Notes: generated from the letters alone by a model not told the origin. A stretch of 51,633 bases of DNA from Cyanobacteria bacterium FACHB-63 (GCA_014695255.1 JACJNX010000103.1:1-51633); one strand, 5' to 3'. Positions 31,387 to 41,143 are shown, counted from the stretch's first letter. Translations and numbers: made by a program.

Positions 31387-33561
31387 GTGGAATTCAACTT
31401 TCTACCCAAACTTCCGAGTCCGAATCTCGACGATCGCACATTCACAGATTTAGTCGATGAATGTACGCTGCGAATTCCCCGCTACTGCCCAGAGTGGACA
31501 GACCACAACTTAAGCGATCCGGGAATTACGCTGATCGAACTGTTCGCTTGGTTGACGGATCAAACCTTGATGCGATTCAATCAAGTGCCGCGCAAGAACT
31601 ACATCGCGTTTCTAGAACTACTAGGAATTCGGCTGCAACCGCCGCGACCTGCACAAGTAGATCTCACGTTTTATCTATCTTCGGATTTGGAAGAAAGCTA
31701 TGTGCTACCGACTGGAATTGAAGTCTCTAGCGCTCAAACTGAACAACAAAATGCTGTAGTGTTTAGTACTGATCAACCGTTGATTATTAGTAAACCAAAG
31801 CTTCAACATTTTTTAATCGATCGAACTTCTGAACCTGTTCCTCAACGACTACGAGATCCGGTGACGAATGAATGGAGTCGTCAGAATGAAGAAGACTGGA
31901 ATGGGCGAGAACAAGCCTTGTTTGATGAACAACCGCAGCCCGGAAACTGCTTCTATTTGGTATTTGATGCAGATACGCCGTTGGATGGAAATGTTCTAGC
32001 CATTCGCTTCAAAGGAGCCGCTGGAACACCGACCGGAATTGATCCGAATCGTCCTCCGCGTCGTTGGGAAGCTTGGGACGGAGAAACCTGGCGATCGATA
32101 TTGCTCAAAGAAGCCGACGATCAGACTCAGGGCTTCAGCTTTCACGAACTCGAACAACAAGGGAACAATCCGACTCAGGGTGCAGATGTGATTTTGCATT
32201 TGCCGCAATCCTGGAAGTCAGCTAGTTTCACCGGGTATCGAGGACGCTGGCTTCGATGTGTGTTAACTAATCCGCCGAGTACTCAGCGCGGCTATGCGAG
32301 TTCCCCTCGGATTACGGGGATTCAAGTGCGATCGATCGGTGGAACAGTTGCCGCAAGCCAATGTAATGTGATCGAGAATGAGCGATTAGGCATTAGTAAT
32401 GGTGATCCGGGACAAGCTTTTCAGCTCCAGAACGCCCCGATTCTAGAGCGTCAGAGTAACGAATATATCCTGGTTGAACCTCCGAACGCACTCGCGCAAC
32501 GATGGGAAGAAAAGCCAGATTTTGCTGATTCGACTCCGCGATCGCGCCATTACACTATAGATTCACTCGCCGGAACGATTCAGTTTGGACCCTTGATTCG
32601 AGAGCCAAATAGTTTGCGCTATCAAACTCAGAAACGCGCTCAAGTTCAAACAGCGAGACAGACGACCGAAGTACATATTGAAGGACTCGAACATCAATAC
32701 GGAGCGATTCCGCCTGTGGGATCAGAGATCAGAATCGTTCGCTATCGAACTGGAGGAGGTCGAGAAGGAAATGTGCAGGCGCAAACGGTACGATTTCTCA
32801 GATCGGCAGTGCCTTATGTCGATCGCGTTACCAATCATCAAGCGGCGGTCAATGGCTCCGATGCTGAATCCCTAGAGCAAGCTGTACTCAGAGCGACCCG
32901 ATTTTTACGAACGCGCGATCGTGCGGTGACTGCCGAAGATTTTGAAACGCTGACTCAACAGGCGGGATCAGTTGCACGAGTCCAATGCTTGACTCCGCCC
33001 GAAAGCGGTAGTCCTGGAACGGTGCGATTGTTAGTCGTGCCGCAAGCTAATCTCGACACGATCGATCAAGGAATTGCTCCGGAACAATTTGCCTTGAATC
33101 CAGCATTACGATCGCGGATTTTGAACTATCTCGACGATCGACGATTGCTAGGAATTCAAGTTCAACTGGCTGAACCTGAATATGTCGGGGTGTGCGTCCA
33201 AACCCAGGTTGGATTAGAACCGACTTACGATCATCCACAAGCTCAACAAGTGGTGTTGGCGAATCTAAAGACAGCCTTGTATCGCTATCTCAATCCGCTA
33301 ACCGGAGGCTTAGAAGAACAAGGCTGGATGTTCGGACGGCCGCTTTATCAATCGGACATTGTGGCATTGTTGCAGCAAGCTCCGGGCGTTCGATTTATCG
33401 GCCCAGTCACGCTCTTTGCAATTCGGAAACAATCTGATGGCACTTGGAGGCGGGAATCGGCTCCAGAACCATTAATTGATCCCGGACGGCTAGGGCTGAT
33501 TTGCTCTTGGCACAACAACAGTCTGCGATCGAGTCATGTTGTGAATCTCATCAATCCCTAA
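31387..33561 (+). CDS. Baseplate J-like wedge protein (Afp11-like)
   Basis: 724 aa, starting at GTG 31387. The N-terminus (LPSPNLDDRTFTDLVDECTL, YCPEWTDHNLSDPGITLIEL, FAWLTDQTLMRFNQVPRKNY) is characteristic of the large baseplate wedge protein of CIS loci. The C-terminal half contains the baseplate J core (YRTGGGREGNVQAQTV, DAESLEQAVLRATRFLRTRD, RAVTAEDFETLTQQAGSVAR, VRLLVVP). It starts 6 bp after the gp25 gene. Together with gp25 and the following P2-I-like protein it builds the baseplate wedges. Confidence 0.94.
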   Translation: MEFNFLPKLPSPNLDDRTFTDLVDECTLRIPRYCPEWTDHNLSDPGITLIELFAWLTDQTLMRFNQVPRKNYIAFLELLGIRLQPPRPAQVDLTFYLSSDLEESYVLPTGIEVSSAQTEQQNAVVFSTDQPLIISKPKLQHFLIDRTSEPVPQRLRDPVTNEWSRQNEEDWNGREQALFDEQPQPGNCFYLVFDADTPLDGNVLAIRFKGAAGTPTGIDPNRPPRRWEAWDGETWRSILLKEADDQTQGFSFHELEQQGNNPTQGADVILHLPQSWKSASFTGYRGRWLRCVLTNPPSTQRGYASSPRITGIQVRSIGGTVAASQCNVIENERLGISNGDPGQAFQLQNAPILERQSNEYILVEPPNALAQRWEEKPDFADSTPRSRHYTIDSLAGTIQFGPLIREPNSLRYQTQKRAQVQTARQTTEVHIEGLEHQYGAIPPVGSEIRIVRYRTGGGREGNVQAQTVRFLRSAVPYVDRVTNHQAAVNGSDAESLEQAVLRATRFLRTRDRAVTAEDFETLTQQAGSVARVQCLTPPESGSPGTVRLLVVPQANLDTIDQGIAPEQFALNPALRSRILNYLDDRRLLGIQVQLAEPEYVGVCVQTQVGLEPTYDHPQAQQVVLANLKTALYRYLNPLTGGLEEQGWMFGRPLYQSDIVALLQQAPGVRFIGPVTLFAIRKQSDGTWRRESAPEPLIDPGRLGLICSWHNNSLRSSHVVNLINP

Positions 33562-33567
33562 ACGATT

Positions 33568-34599
33568 ATGGTACAAGCGCGATCGTCCCCGCTCCTTAAA
33601 CTTTCTCTCACTCCGATGCGGATCGCTGAGGTGGCTCCTCAAGATGAGCTATCTTCGATCTTGGCACCGGGAATTGCGACTGAAAGCCTTGCAGATACAA
33701 CCAGCCTCGTGGTTTATCCCGGTGAACCGAGCGAGATGGTTGTGCAGATTAAGAATGTTAGTCGTCATACGATCGCGCTCGCTCTCAACGTTCAAGGCAA
33801 TTTTCCCGCAGACTGGGTACAGCTTGGAACCGAAGGACATGAACTGCGCCCACAAGAGTACATGGATGCGGTGCTGTACTTTCAGATTCCGACGAGTTTC
33901 TTTGAAGACCATTCTGCCGTGCGTCCAGACCAGCCTGACCTGAATCTGAAATATCACGTTCTGATTGTGGCGCAAGCCAGTTCCCAAGAGACAGACCGCC
34001 ATCTCTATCAATCGGAATTTGATCTGTATGTTCGTCCGCGTAGTTTGTATCTCGATTTTCTGCCTGCGCTGTATCGAGAAGTTGACTTTATCGGACGGTT
34101 TATGAAGATCTTCGAGCAAGGCTTTGAACCGATCGTTCAAAGCCTTGATGCGATGTGGGCACACCTCGATCCGTTGACTGCTCCCGAAGCACTTTTACCG
34201 TTTCTAGCGCATTGGGTCGGCTGGAAAATCGAACCGGGAATCTCGGTTGATCGACAACGGCGATTGATTCGACAAGCGGTGGAATTGTATCGCTGGCGGG
34301 GCACTCGGCGCGGATTGCGGCTCTATTTGCATTGGTACACGGGCTTACCGATCGATGAGCATCTTCCCGACGAATTTGAGAAGCACATTAGCATCACAGA
34401 ACCTTTTGGTGGCGCGTTTATTGTTGGAGATACCACACTGGCTGAGACGGCGGTACTTGGAGGGGGACAACCCTATCACTTCTGTGTGCGATTACGCGCT
34501 GATCAGTCGTTAGATGAAGCCCTGATTCGCAGAATTATCGAACAAGAGAAACCTGCATTCTGTACCTATGACCTTGCGATCGATTCTATTACTCACTAA
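33568..34599 (+). CDS. P2-I-like tail/baseplate protein (Afp12-like) with N-terminal Ig-like domain
   Basis: 343 aa. Residues about 30-150 form an Ig-like beta domain (TTSLVVYPGEPSEMVVQIKN, FPADWVQL, HVLIVAQASS) of the type repeated in the two membrane proteins downstream. Residues 155-343 match the phage tail protein I / TIGR02242-like domain: LYLDFLPALYREVDFIGRFM, ALLPFLAHWVGW, RRLIRQAVELYRWRGTRRGL and LYLHWYTG. It follows the baseplate J gene after 6 bp and is expected to be a wedge component. Confidence 0.88.
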   Translation: MVQARSSPLLKLSLTPMRIAEVAPQDELSSILAPGIATESLADTTSLVVYPGEPSEMVVQIKNVSRHTIALALNVQGNFPADWVQLGTEGHELRPQEYMDAVLYFQIPTSFFEDHSAVRPDQPDLNLKYHVLIVAQASSQETDRHLYQSEFDLYVRPRSLYLDFLPALYREVDFIGRFMKIFEQGFEPIVQSLDAMWAHLDPLTAPEALLPFLAHWVGWKIEPGISVDRQRRLIRQAVELYRWRGTRRGLRLYLHWYTGLPIDEHLPDEFEKHISITEPFGGAFIVGDTTLAETAVLGGGQPYHFCVRLRADQSLDEALIRRIIEQEKPAFCTYDLAIDSITH

Positions 34600-34605
34600 T
34601 TCACC

Positions 34606-35793
34606 ATGACTCATCCTTTTCCTCCACCCTCGATCGAACCGTTTGAGCGATTAAACGCCTTTGATGGCTTGATGATCAATGCCGATCGCTGGAAACGCGC
34701 GCATCAATATCACCGTCAGCGCCAAAACGCTCATTATCAAGCGATCAATCAGCCTGGGATTGTTTGCGGCCTAGGAATCCGAACGATTGAAGCATCGGGA
34801 AAAGCCCGCGACCGACGATGGGTACAAGTGCAGCCCGGAATCGCGATCGATCTTAAAGGCAATCCGATTGTGATTCCGCGATCGTTTGATTATCACCTTG
34901 ACACGCAGCCTAGCGGTTCAGAAGCGATTACGGTGTATTTAGTTGCCAGCTACCGCGACCCAGAGGAACTACAACGAGAACAACGCAGCGAAGTCATTCA
35001 AGAAACCTATCGACTCGAAGAAACGACTGCTCCTCCCCGTCCTTTAGATGTCGAACTCTGCCGCATTCTGATGCAGCCCGGAGCGGAGGAAATTGTTCAT
35101 CCTCAAGATGTGTTTTTTCCGGGATATAACCAAATTGATCTACGTTATCGGGTGCAAGCCCAGACTCGTCCTCAAGCATTGTTGCGAATGGCTCAGATTC
35201 AGCGAGAGGATTCGATGTGCGATCGTAATTTCTTCAACTTAAACTACTTGCTGCAATCTGTAGAAGCCCTATATCCAGCGTTTCGAGGTGCAGAAGAAGT
35301 TGGACAAGTCGCACTCAGCGAAGGCTTCAATTCACTGCAAGCTTATGATCTGCTCTACCTGACCGGACAGCAAAAATTAGAACTGAATGCGATCGAGCTT
35401 GAAGCTCTCAGAACCTATCTGGGAAGTGGTCGAGTCTTGTTTGTGGATGTTCTCCCGAATGCTGAAGCATTGATTCAAACGATTCAGCAACTTGCTCAAC
35501 AGTTAGGCGCACCCTTACAGCCATTAACCAGTCTGCGTCGTAGTCATCCGTTACGCACCCGTCCATTTCTATTTGCAGCCTTACCCTTAGTTCACCAAAA
35601 AACAATTCAGCTTTTAGTCAGTGAAGGCATTGTGATGTGTATTGGGGATTTAGCATCGAATTGGGGAATCGATGAAGAATTAAGCTTGTCGCGTGTGCTG
35701 ATTCGCACGGCTCAAGAGTTAGGAGTTAACCTGTTGCATTATGCTTGGCGACGACAATCTTTAACCGAACTGTTACAAGAAGCCCCCCACTAG
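34606..35793 (+). CDS. CIS accessory protein, unnamed family with a DUF4159-like C-terminal part
   Basis: 395 aa. The N-terminal part begins FERLNAFDGLMINADRWKRA, then HQYHRQRQNAHYQ and QPGIVCGLGI, a pattern I associate with CIS loci in cyanobacteria and other bacteria. It has a beta-rich continuation (WVQVQPGIAIDLKGNPIVIP). The C-terminal half (LQAYDLLYLTGQQKLELNAI, LRTYLGSGRVLFVDVLPNAE, LPLVHQKTIQLLVSEGIVMC) resembles DUF4159 (a flavodoxin- or glutamine-amidotransferase-like fold) without an obvious active site. It lies 6 bp after the P2-I-like gene and so is probably a baseplate-associated subunit. I do not know its exact role. Confidence 0.7.
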   Translation: MTHPFPPPSIEPFERLNAFDGLMINADRWKRAHQYHRQRQNAHYQAINQPGIVCGLGIRTIEASGKARDRRWVQVQPGIAIDLKGNPIVIPRSFDYHLDTQPSGSEAITVYLVASYRDPEELQREQRSEVIQETYRLEETTAPPRPLDVELCRILMQPGAEEIVHPQDVFFPGYNQIDLRYRVQAQTRPQALLRMAQIQREDSMCDRNFFNLNYLLQSVEALYPAFRGAEEVGQVALSEGFNSLQAYDLLYLTGQQKLELNAIELEALRTYLGSGRVLFVDVLPNAEALIQTIQQLAQQLGAPLQPLTSLRRSHPLRTRPFLFAALPLVHQKTIQLLVSEGIVMCIGDLASNWGIDEELSLSRVLIRTAQELGVNLLHYAWRRQSLTELLQEAPH

Positions 35794-35797
35794 CACT

Positions 35798-37915
35798 ATG
35801 GAAAAACGCCCCATTACTGTGAGTCTTTCGACTTCTAGCGTGACGCTTCGACCAGGAAAACAGTCTGCCGAGTTCGAGGTAAATGTTCGTAACGATAGCG
35901 ATCGACAAGCGCAATTTGAACTGGAGGTTGTAGCTCCGGGAAGTACTCGCGCTGCGGCTCAGTGGTATCGTCTATTTCCAGAAGTCTCAGTCGCAAAGCC
36001 TCCCGGTGATGAGACTAACTTTCAAGTGCAGGTTTTCGATACTCCGTTGCCCAACTTTGTCGGAACGGTAACGCTGACCATTCGAGTGACTTCACCCCAG
36101 ATCGAAGGTGAAACTCGAAAAGTGTTACGACTCGCGATCGAGCCTGGGGTGGCGACAACTCCGCTCAGTTTGCGATTGATTCCCGCTCAAGTCCAGACCT
36201 ACCCACGTCAGTTGACTGATCTGGCGATCGAGGTTCGCAATTTAACTCAGTCTCCGATCGAAGTATTGCTGCGATGTCTGAATCTTACGCCGAGTTGGTT
36301 AATTAATGGAGCGGAACGGCGAATTCTGCTTAATCCAGGTAGCGACCAATCGGTGACGTTTCAGTGTCAACCGCCAGCAGTCACTCAAGCACCGAGTCAG
36401 ACTTATCCGTTTTGGATCGAGGCTTCAATTCAGGGTCAAGCGATCGCGCGCAGTGAAGGAACCGTTGCCGTATTACCGATCGGGTTTATCAAGTTTGAGG
36501 TCACACCCGAAGCGCAAACAATCCCGAAAGCAAAATTCTGGTGGTTGCAGTGGAAAAAGAATGATGCTGTCGTTGAAGTGGTGCTAGAAAATCTCAGTAA
36601 CGTTCGTCAATTGCTTCAAGTTGAGACGCAAGCAAAACCGCAGAATCGGTGCCAATGGGAGCCGTCGATCAATGTCGTGTTAGGACTAGGGGAAGCGACT
36701 CGATTACCGATCTCTGTTCGAGCAAAACGCCCTTGGTTCGGACTTGATAAAACCGTTCAACTTAGCGTGACTCCGAGAGCACAATCCGTTGATGTTGATC
36801 CTGAAACTCAAACCGTACAGCTTCAAGTTCGTCCGATTATCCCGCTTTGGATAGCATTGCTATTAGCGGCATTATTCAGCTTATTGTTACTGCTCTTACC
36901 ACGATCGGAACCCGCTCATCTTAGCTTTGTGAACTCTGTCCGGATCAGTCATGATGGCGGCTCAGTCGTCAGTGGTTCGGAAGACTGTACGATTCGACGC
37001 TGGTTAATCGACCACGATCGCCTCAAGCCCGAAGGCAAGATTGATACAATTCCGGCAAAGGCTTGCAATCCATTGGTGAAATCGACCGGAATTCTTGCCA
37101 CCGCAGAACATCCTTTTCGAGTGTTAGCATTTGATCCTGAATTTAACGATCGAGTCACTGCCGGACTTGCAAACGGCACGATTCAGACTTGGAATGTTGC
37201 AACTCGCACTCTGGTCGATGACTTACAAGATGCAAGAGGCGATCGAGTGTTCGCGCTGGCATTTAAAGATACTCAGACCCTTTACAGTGGTCATGCAGGC
37301 GGCAAGATTCGGGTTTGGCAACGGACGAATACTGGAAAGTTTCAGCAGACCGGGAAACCGCTAGAATTAAGCCCCGATCGTAACTATCAAGTCCGGGCAC
37401 TAACGGTTAGTCCCGATCGCACGTTGCTAGTAAGTGCTGGATCGCGTCGGACTTTAGTACTCTGGAATCTTTCGACTCCGAATGCTCCGCCAAAAGTCAT
37501 TGCTCAATCTGGCGGTCAGAATGACTACATTTGGGATGCAGTATTCATTCCCGGAACGACTCAGCTAGCGACTTCCGATTCGGATGGAGTCATTACGTTT
37601 TGGCAGATTCCTGAGTGTCAAGCGACGGCGAATTGTCCCACGCAACAATGGCAAACCGGAACGGCAGAACGGAAAGCAGGCATTCGCAGCATTCAACTCA
37701 GCCCAGATGGTCGTCAGCTTGTGAGCGGCGATGATGATGGGCAAGTCATTTTATGGACGTTTAAGACAGCGGGAAATCTTGCCACGCCGCCCGATCGACG
37801 ATTGCTGTATCGGCATCAAAAGCAGATCAATACCGTTGACTTGCTCAAAACTCGGCAAACCTTAGTCGTTAGTGGTAGCGATGACAATCAAGTAAACCTT
37901 TATGAGATTCGGTAG
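35798..37915 (+). CDS. Ig-like / single TM / WD40 beta-propeller membrane protein
   Basis: 705 aa. Residues 1-345 hold about three Ig-like domains (ITVSLSTSSVTLRPGKQSAE, then FEVNVRNDSDRQAQFELEVV; FKFEV-type repeats with YRLFPE and WLINGAERR). Residues about 350-367 are one membrane helix (LWIALLLAALFSLLLLLL). Residues 375-705 are WD40 blades (VRISHDGGSVVSGSEDCTIR, VFALAFKDTQTLYSGHAGGK, IQLSPDGRQLVSGDDDGQVI, TLVVSGSDDNQVNLYEIR). There is no signal peptide. If the Ig part stays with the cytoplasmic baseplate, the propeller would be across the membrane (lumen or periplasm). The gene starts 4 bp after its neighbour within CIS block B. A docking or anchoring role is inferred. Confidence 0.82.
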   Translation: MEKRPITVSLSTSSVTLRPGKQSAEFEVNVRNDSDRQAQFELEVVAPGSTRAAAQWYRLFPEVSVAKPPGDETNFQVQVFDTPLPNFVGTVTLTIRVTSPQIEGETRKVLRLAIEPGVATTPLSLRLIPAQVQTYPRQLTDLAIEVRNLTQSPIEVLLRCLNLTPSWLINGAERRILLNPGSDQSVTFQCQPPAVTQAPSQTYPFWIEASIQGQAIARSEGTVAVLPIGFIKFEVTPEAQTIPKAKFWWLQWKKNDAVVEVVLENLSNVRQLLQVETQAKPQNRCQWEPSINVVLGLGEATRLPISVRAKRPWFGLDKTVQLSVTPRAQSVDVDPETQTVQLQVRPIIPLWIALLLAALFSLLLLLLPRSEPAHLSFVNSVRISHDGGSVVSGSEDCTIRRWLIDHDRLKPEGKIDTIPAKACNPLVKSTGILATAEHPFRVLAFDPEFNDRVTAGLANGTIQTWNVATRTLVDDLQDARGDRVFALAFKDTQTLYSGHAGGKIRVWQRTNTGKFQQTGKPLELSPDRNYQVRALTVSPDRTLLVSAGSRRTLVLWNLSTPNAPPKVIAQSGGQNDYIWDAVFIPGTTQLATSDSDGVITFWQIPECQATANCPTQQWQTGTAERKAGIRSIQLSPDGRQLVSGDDDGQVILWTFKTAGNLATPPDRRLLYRHQKQINTVDLLKTRQTLVVSGSDDNQVNLYEIR

Positions 37916-37924
37916 GTCAACAAA

Positions 37925-40156
37925 ATGGTGCAAGTGTTTTCTGATGCGATCGTAGCGCTGATTAATCCACCCGATCTGCTCTCTGGTATGCCTGGGGAGC
38001 CTTTATTGCTATCGGTGGTAATTCAAAATCAAGGGTCGCAAGGTGCAGTTGTCGATGTCTTTCTCGATGATGCCGATGATATTCCCAAACGCTGGTGTCA
38101 GTCCCCGCGACAGCGATTAGCGCTCGATGCCGCCCAAAGCGATGAAGTAGTATTTGAGTTTCGCATTCCGATCGATGCCGAACCGGGTACTTATGATTAC
38201 AGTCTAATTGTTGATGCGCCTGAGCATTATCCCGAAGATACCCCGATTCAATTTCCTCAACGATTGCGAGTTCAGATCAAAGATCAAACAGTTCTGAAGA
38301 TTGGTGATCCGTCGTTCTTTTTCACGCCGACGACGAACTCGCAAAAGCCTGCTCGATTAAAACAGGGTGAACCGCTCAATTTACAAGTTCGAGTCGAGAA
38401 TCGATCGAATTTAGTCGATCGATTTCGCTTACTGTGTTTGGATCTCGAAGAAGAATGGTACACGATTCGATATCCGAGCCAGTCACTTCAGAACTTTGGC
38501 ATCTTGAGCGAACCAACCGCTCTAGAACTAAATCCCAACACAACCGGAGTGATTCAAGTTGAGTTACATCCTCCAAGTTCTGCATTTGCGGGAATTTATT
38601 CACCTACGTTCCGTCTCTATTCGGATAATCAACCCGACTTAGTTTCACTAGACTTAGTTTATCTCGATGTTCAACCTGCTACAACATTGAACGTCAGCTT
38701 AGAAACGATCGTCGGTAAAGTCAGCCAAAACCCCGGACAGTACTGGCTGAAAGTACAAAACCCCGGCAATCTCACCCGACAGTTAACAATGAGTGCTAGT
38801 AGTCGGGATGAAGAGGAACTCTGCCGCTATGACTATGATCCAGTGCAGGTTAGACTTCTACCCAATCGAGATGCTCAAGTGATGCTGCACGTCACACCGA
38901 TTCATCGGTGGCGACAACCGTGGGTCGGCATGGGACAAACCATTTACTTTCAAGTCAGAATGCACGATGCTCAAGGCTATCCGATTCCCGATCGCTTACC
39001 CGAAGGAACGCTCGTTTGGAAAGCTCGTCCGTGGTGGCAACTGCTCTTAGTGCTATTGCTGGGATTGGGTGCGATCGGAACGCTGGCGGCATTAATCTGG
39101 TTTTTGTTTTTACGACCTCCCGCACGCCTAGAGATTGCTGAATTCCGTGCGGAAAAGGCGGTGTACACCGAAGGCGATGATGTGTTGCTGCACTGGACAG
39201 TTAAAAATGCAAAACGTCTTGAGCAATTGGATCTAAGTGCAGTGAGTGCAGCCGTACCCTTCTCAAAAAGCTTTCGGTTCAATGGACAAATTCCCGACGA
39301 ACTCCAAAATCGCTGTGAGTATCAGAAACAAGATCTCGTTTGCTCTCGATTTCTCACCGATGCGAAAAAAGCTGATACTTACAAATTTGAACTCAGAGCA
39401 ACTGCTCAAAATCAACAAACCTCAACCACGACCGAAGTTAAAATCGATCCAAAACCTGATCCAAAAGTGCTAGGAATCTCTTCCGATCGCGCTGAGTACA
39501 AAGCTGGCGAAACGGTGCTGCTGAACTGGAAACTTAACAATGTCGATCAACTCAGCACCTTGACCGTACTGGCGAAAGATCAAGAAGGCAAAATTGCTAA
39601 ACAGCAACTGATTTTCGATCGAGGCATCATCAAAGACTTTCAATCTGTTTGTAAAACTCAACCTACAACTTTAACCTGTGCGAAAGTTCCGATCGTACTT
39701 GCCAAATCCGGCAAATACACTTTTGAACTCCAGGGAACGACTCAGCGAGATACCGCGATCGCGTCTTCTCCTTCGAGTCCAATCAATGTCGCGGCTCGAC
39801 CGATCAGAATTGTTTCGTTTACACTTAATGGTCAAGAAGCGCCTGCGGTCATTCCACTAAAAGTCGGTCAGCCGTTTGTGCTAAATTGGCAAGTTCAGGG
39901 CGGAGAAGGCAAGGTGCGCGTTCAGGTCGGGAACTATGGCAGCGATTTCCCAGCATCTGGAAATCATTCTGATCCAGGCTTCCCAACTGCTGGAGAACAA
40001 TCGATCTCCATTGCTGCGATCGACGAGAAAGGACAACAACAACCTGGATCAAATTTTGTGGTTCGAGTCATTGCTCCTCCGCCTCCACCGAATCCATCAC
40101 CCACCCCTGTCAAACCTGCCGCCAGCCCGATTCCGGCTCCCAGCGCTCGCTTCTAA
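37925..40156 (+). CDS. Ig-like single-pass membrane protein, CIS anchor candidate
   Basis: 743 aa. The N-terminal 365 residues are Ig-like modules (MPGEPLLLSVVIQNQGSQGA, VDVFLDD, FRIPIDAEPGTYDYSLIVDA; LQVRVENRSNLVDRFRLLCL, LEEEWYTI; YWLKVQNPGNLTRQLTMSAS). A membrane helix lies at about 372-393 (LLLVLLLGLGAIGTLAALIW). The C-terminal 340 residues are three further beta domains (VYTEGDDVLLHWTVKNAKRL, YKAGETVLLNWKLNNVDQLS, LKVGQPFVLNWQVQGGEG) and a proline-rich tail (PPPPPNPSPTPVKP). There is no signal peptide. It is paired with the WD40 membrane protein 9 bp upstream and shares its N-terminal domain type. It is the last CIS structural gene of the block. Confidence 0.8.
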   Translation: MVQVFSDAIVALINPPDLLSGMPGEPLLLSVVIQNQGSQGAVVDVFLDDADDIPKRWCQSPRQRLALDAAQSDEVVFEFRIPIDAEPGTYDYSLIVDAPEHYPEDTPIQFPQRLRVQIKDQTVLKIGDPSFFFTPTTNSQKPARLKQGEPLNLQVRVENRSNLVDRFRLLCLDLEEEWYTIRYPSQSLQNFGILSEPTALELNPNTTGVIQVELHPPSSAFAGIYSPTFRLYSDNQPDLVSLDLVYLDVQPATTLNVSLETIVGKVSQNPGQYWLKVQNPGNLTRQLTMSASSRDEEELCRYDYDPVQVRLLPNRDAQVMLHVTPIHRWRQPWVGMGQTIYFQVRMHDAQGYPIPDRLPEGTLVWKARPWWQLLLVLLLGLGAIGTLAALIWFLFLRPPARLEIAEFRAEKAVYTEGDDVLLHWTVKNAKRLEQLDLSAVSAAVPFSKSFRFNGQIPDELQNRCEYQKQDLVCSRFLTDAKKADTYKFELRATAQNQQTSTTTEVKIDPKPDPKVLGISSDRAEYKAGETVLLNWKLNNVDQLSTLTVLAKDQEGKIAKQQLIFDRGIIKDFQSVCKTQPTTLTCAKVPIVLAKSGKYTFELQGTTQRDTAIASSPSSPINVAARPIRIVSFTLNGQEAPAVIPLKVGQPFVLNWQVQGGEGKVRVQVGNYGSDFPASGNHSDPGFPTAGEQSISIAAIDEKGQQQPGSNFVVRVIAPPPPPNPSPTPVKPAASPIPAPSARF

Positions 40157-40223
40157 CTGCTCTGCCGCGATTTCTCCGGACATCCAGATACGATCGCGGA
40201 TAAAGTAAAGAGGCTCTTAATCT

Positions 40224-41069
40224 ATGAAATTAGTACGTATGATGCTTATCAGTCTGATCAGTAGTCTGAGTCTCGGATCGGTGTCGGTCGCGCCAACCCA
40301 ACCCAGCACTGCCCCCATAGTTGCAGAGCTTCTCAACCCCGTTCAATCCGCTTCGCAATCAAGCGCTGTCGATACGATCGCTCGACAAGTCACAGTGCGC
40401 GTCACGGGTTCAATTAACACTGGATCGGGTGTCTTAATTGGACGACAAGGCAATACGTACCAAGTTCTAACTTGCGATCATGTAGTGATTTCTCGCAAAC
40501 AAGCCCCAACTTACACGGTGTTTACCAGTGTGGGAAAGACTTACTCTGCTCGTCGCTTAGTCATTCCAGAACTGCGATCGCTGGATCTAGCAATTCTAGA
40601 ATTCGACAGTCCGGTCAACTATCCGCTTGTGCGATTGGGCAGCCTCGATCGCTTACAGCCCGGAGCGCCCGTGTATGCTGTGGGATTTCCAAACTATCGA
40701 TATTATTCAGGTGAAAACCGAGTCGAAAGCACCAAAAATTGGGGAATGCGGGCATTTCAAATGGTTTCTGGACAGTTCTCAATGCTTCTCGATCGTCCTT
40801 TAATGGGCGGCTATCGCTTGGGATATAACAATGAAGTCAGGCAAGGAATGAGCGGTGGAGCCGTTCTCGATGCGAATGGTTTGCTCATTGGCATCAATGG
40901 GCGACCCAAGTACCCGCTTCAAGGCATCGATACCTATAAATTTATGGATGGAACTCGCCCTTCTACAAAGCTCTCAAGCGACCTAGAACGACTAAGTTGG
41001 GCAATTCCAATCAGCAGCTTTCAACAAACTATCACCCAACTTCAACACCATAAACTGAGCCAGCGCTGA
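40224..41069 (+). CDS. Secreted trypsin-like serine protease
   Basis: 281 aa with an N-terminal signal sequence (MKLVRMMLISLISSLSLGSV). The chymotrypsin-fold triad is visible: His86 in LTCDHVV, Asp121 in LRSLDLAILEF and Ser210 in RQGMSGGAVLD. There is no PDZ domain, unlike Deg/HtrA proteases. The family occurs in cyanobacteria next to Ser/Thr kinase genes, as it does here with the kinase gene 74 bp downstream. A paralogue is encoded at 46345. It should act in the periplasm, thylakoid lumen or outside; the substrate is unknown. It begins 67 bp after the anchor gene, so a shared transcript with CIS block B is possible. Confidence 0.9.
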   Translation: MKLVRMMLISLISSLSLGSVSVAPTQPSTAPIVAELLNPVQSASQSSAVDTIARQVTVRVTGSINTGSGVLIGRQGNTYQVLTCDHVVISRKQAPTYTVFTSVGKTYSARRLVIPELRSLDLAILEFDSPVNYPLVRLGSLDRLQPGAPVYAVGFPNYRYYSGENRVESTKNWGMRAFQMVSGQFSMLLDRPLMGGYRLGYNNEVRQGMSGGAVLDANGLLIGINGRPKYPLQGIDTYKFMDGTRPSTKLSSDLERLSWAIPISSFQQTITQLQHHKLSQR

Positions 41070-41143
41070 TCAATTTGTAGTATCTTTTAACACTTCTTTT
41101 TCTAATCTTTTTGTATAGTCATTATATTCGACCTGCTGCAACT

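Noticed and set aside
34606-35793. Tail fibre gene
   Set aside because: No fibre-type repeats or adhesin tip; the sequence resembles an accessory protein with a DUF4159-like fold.
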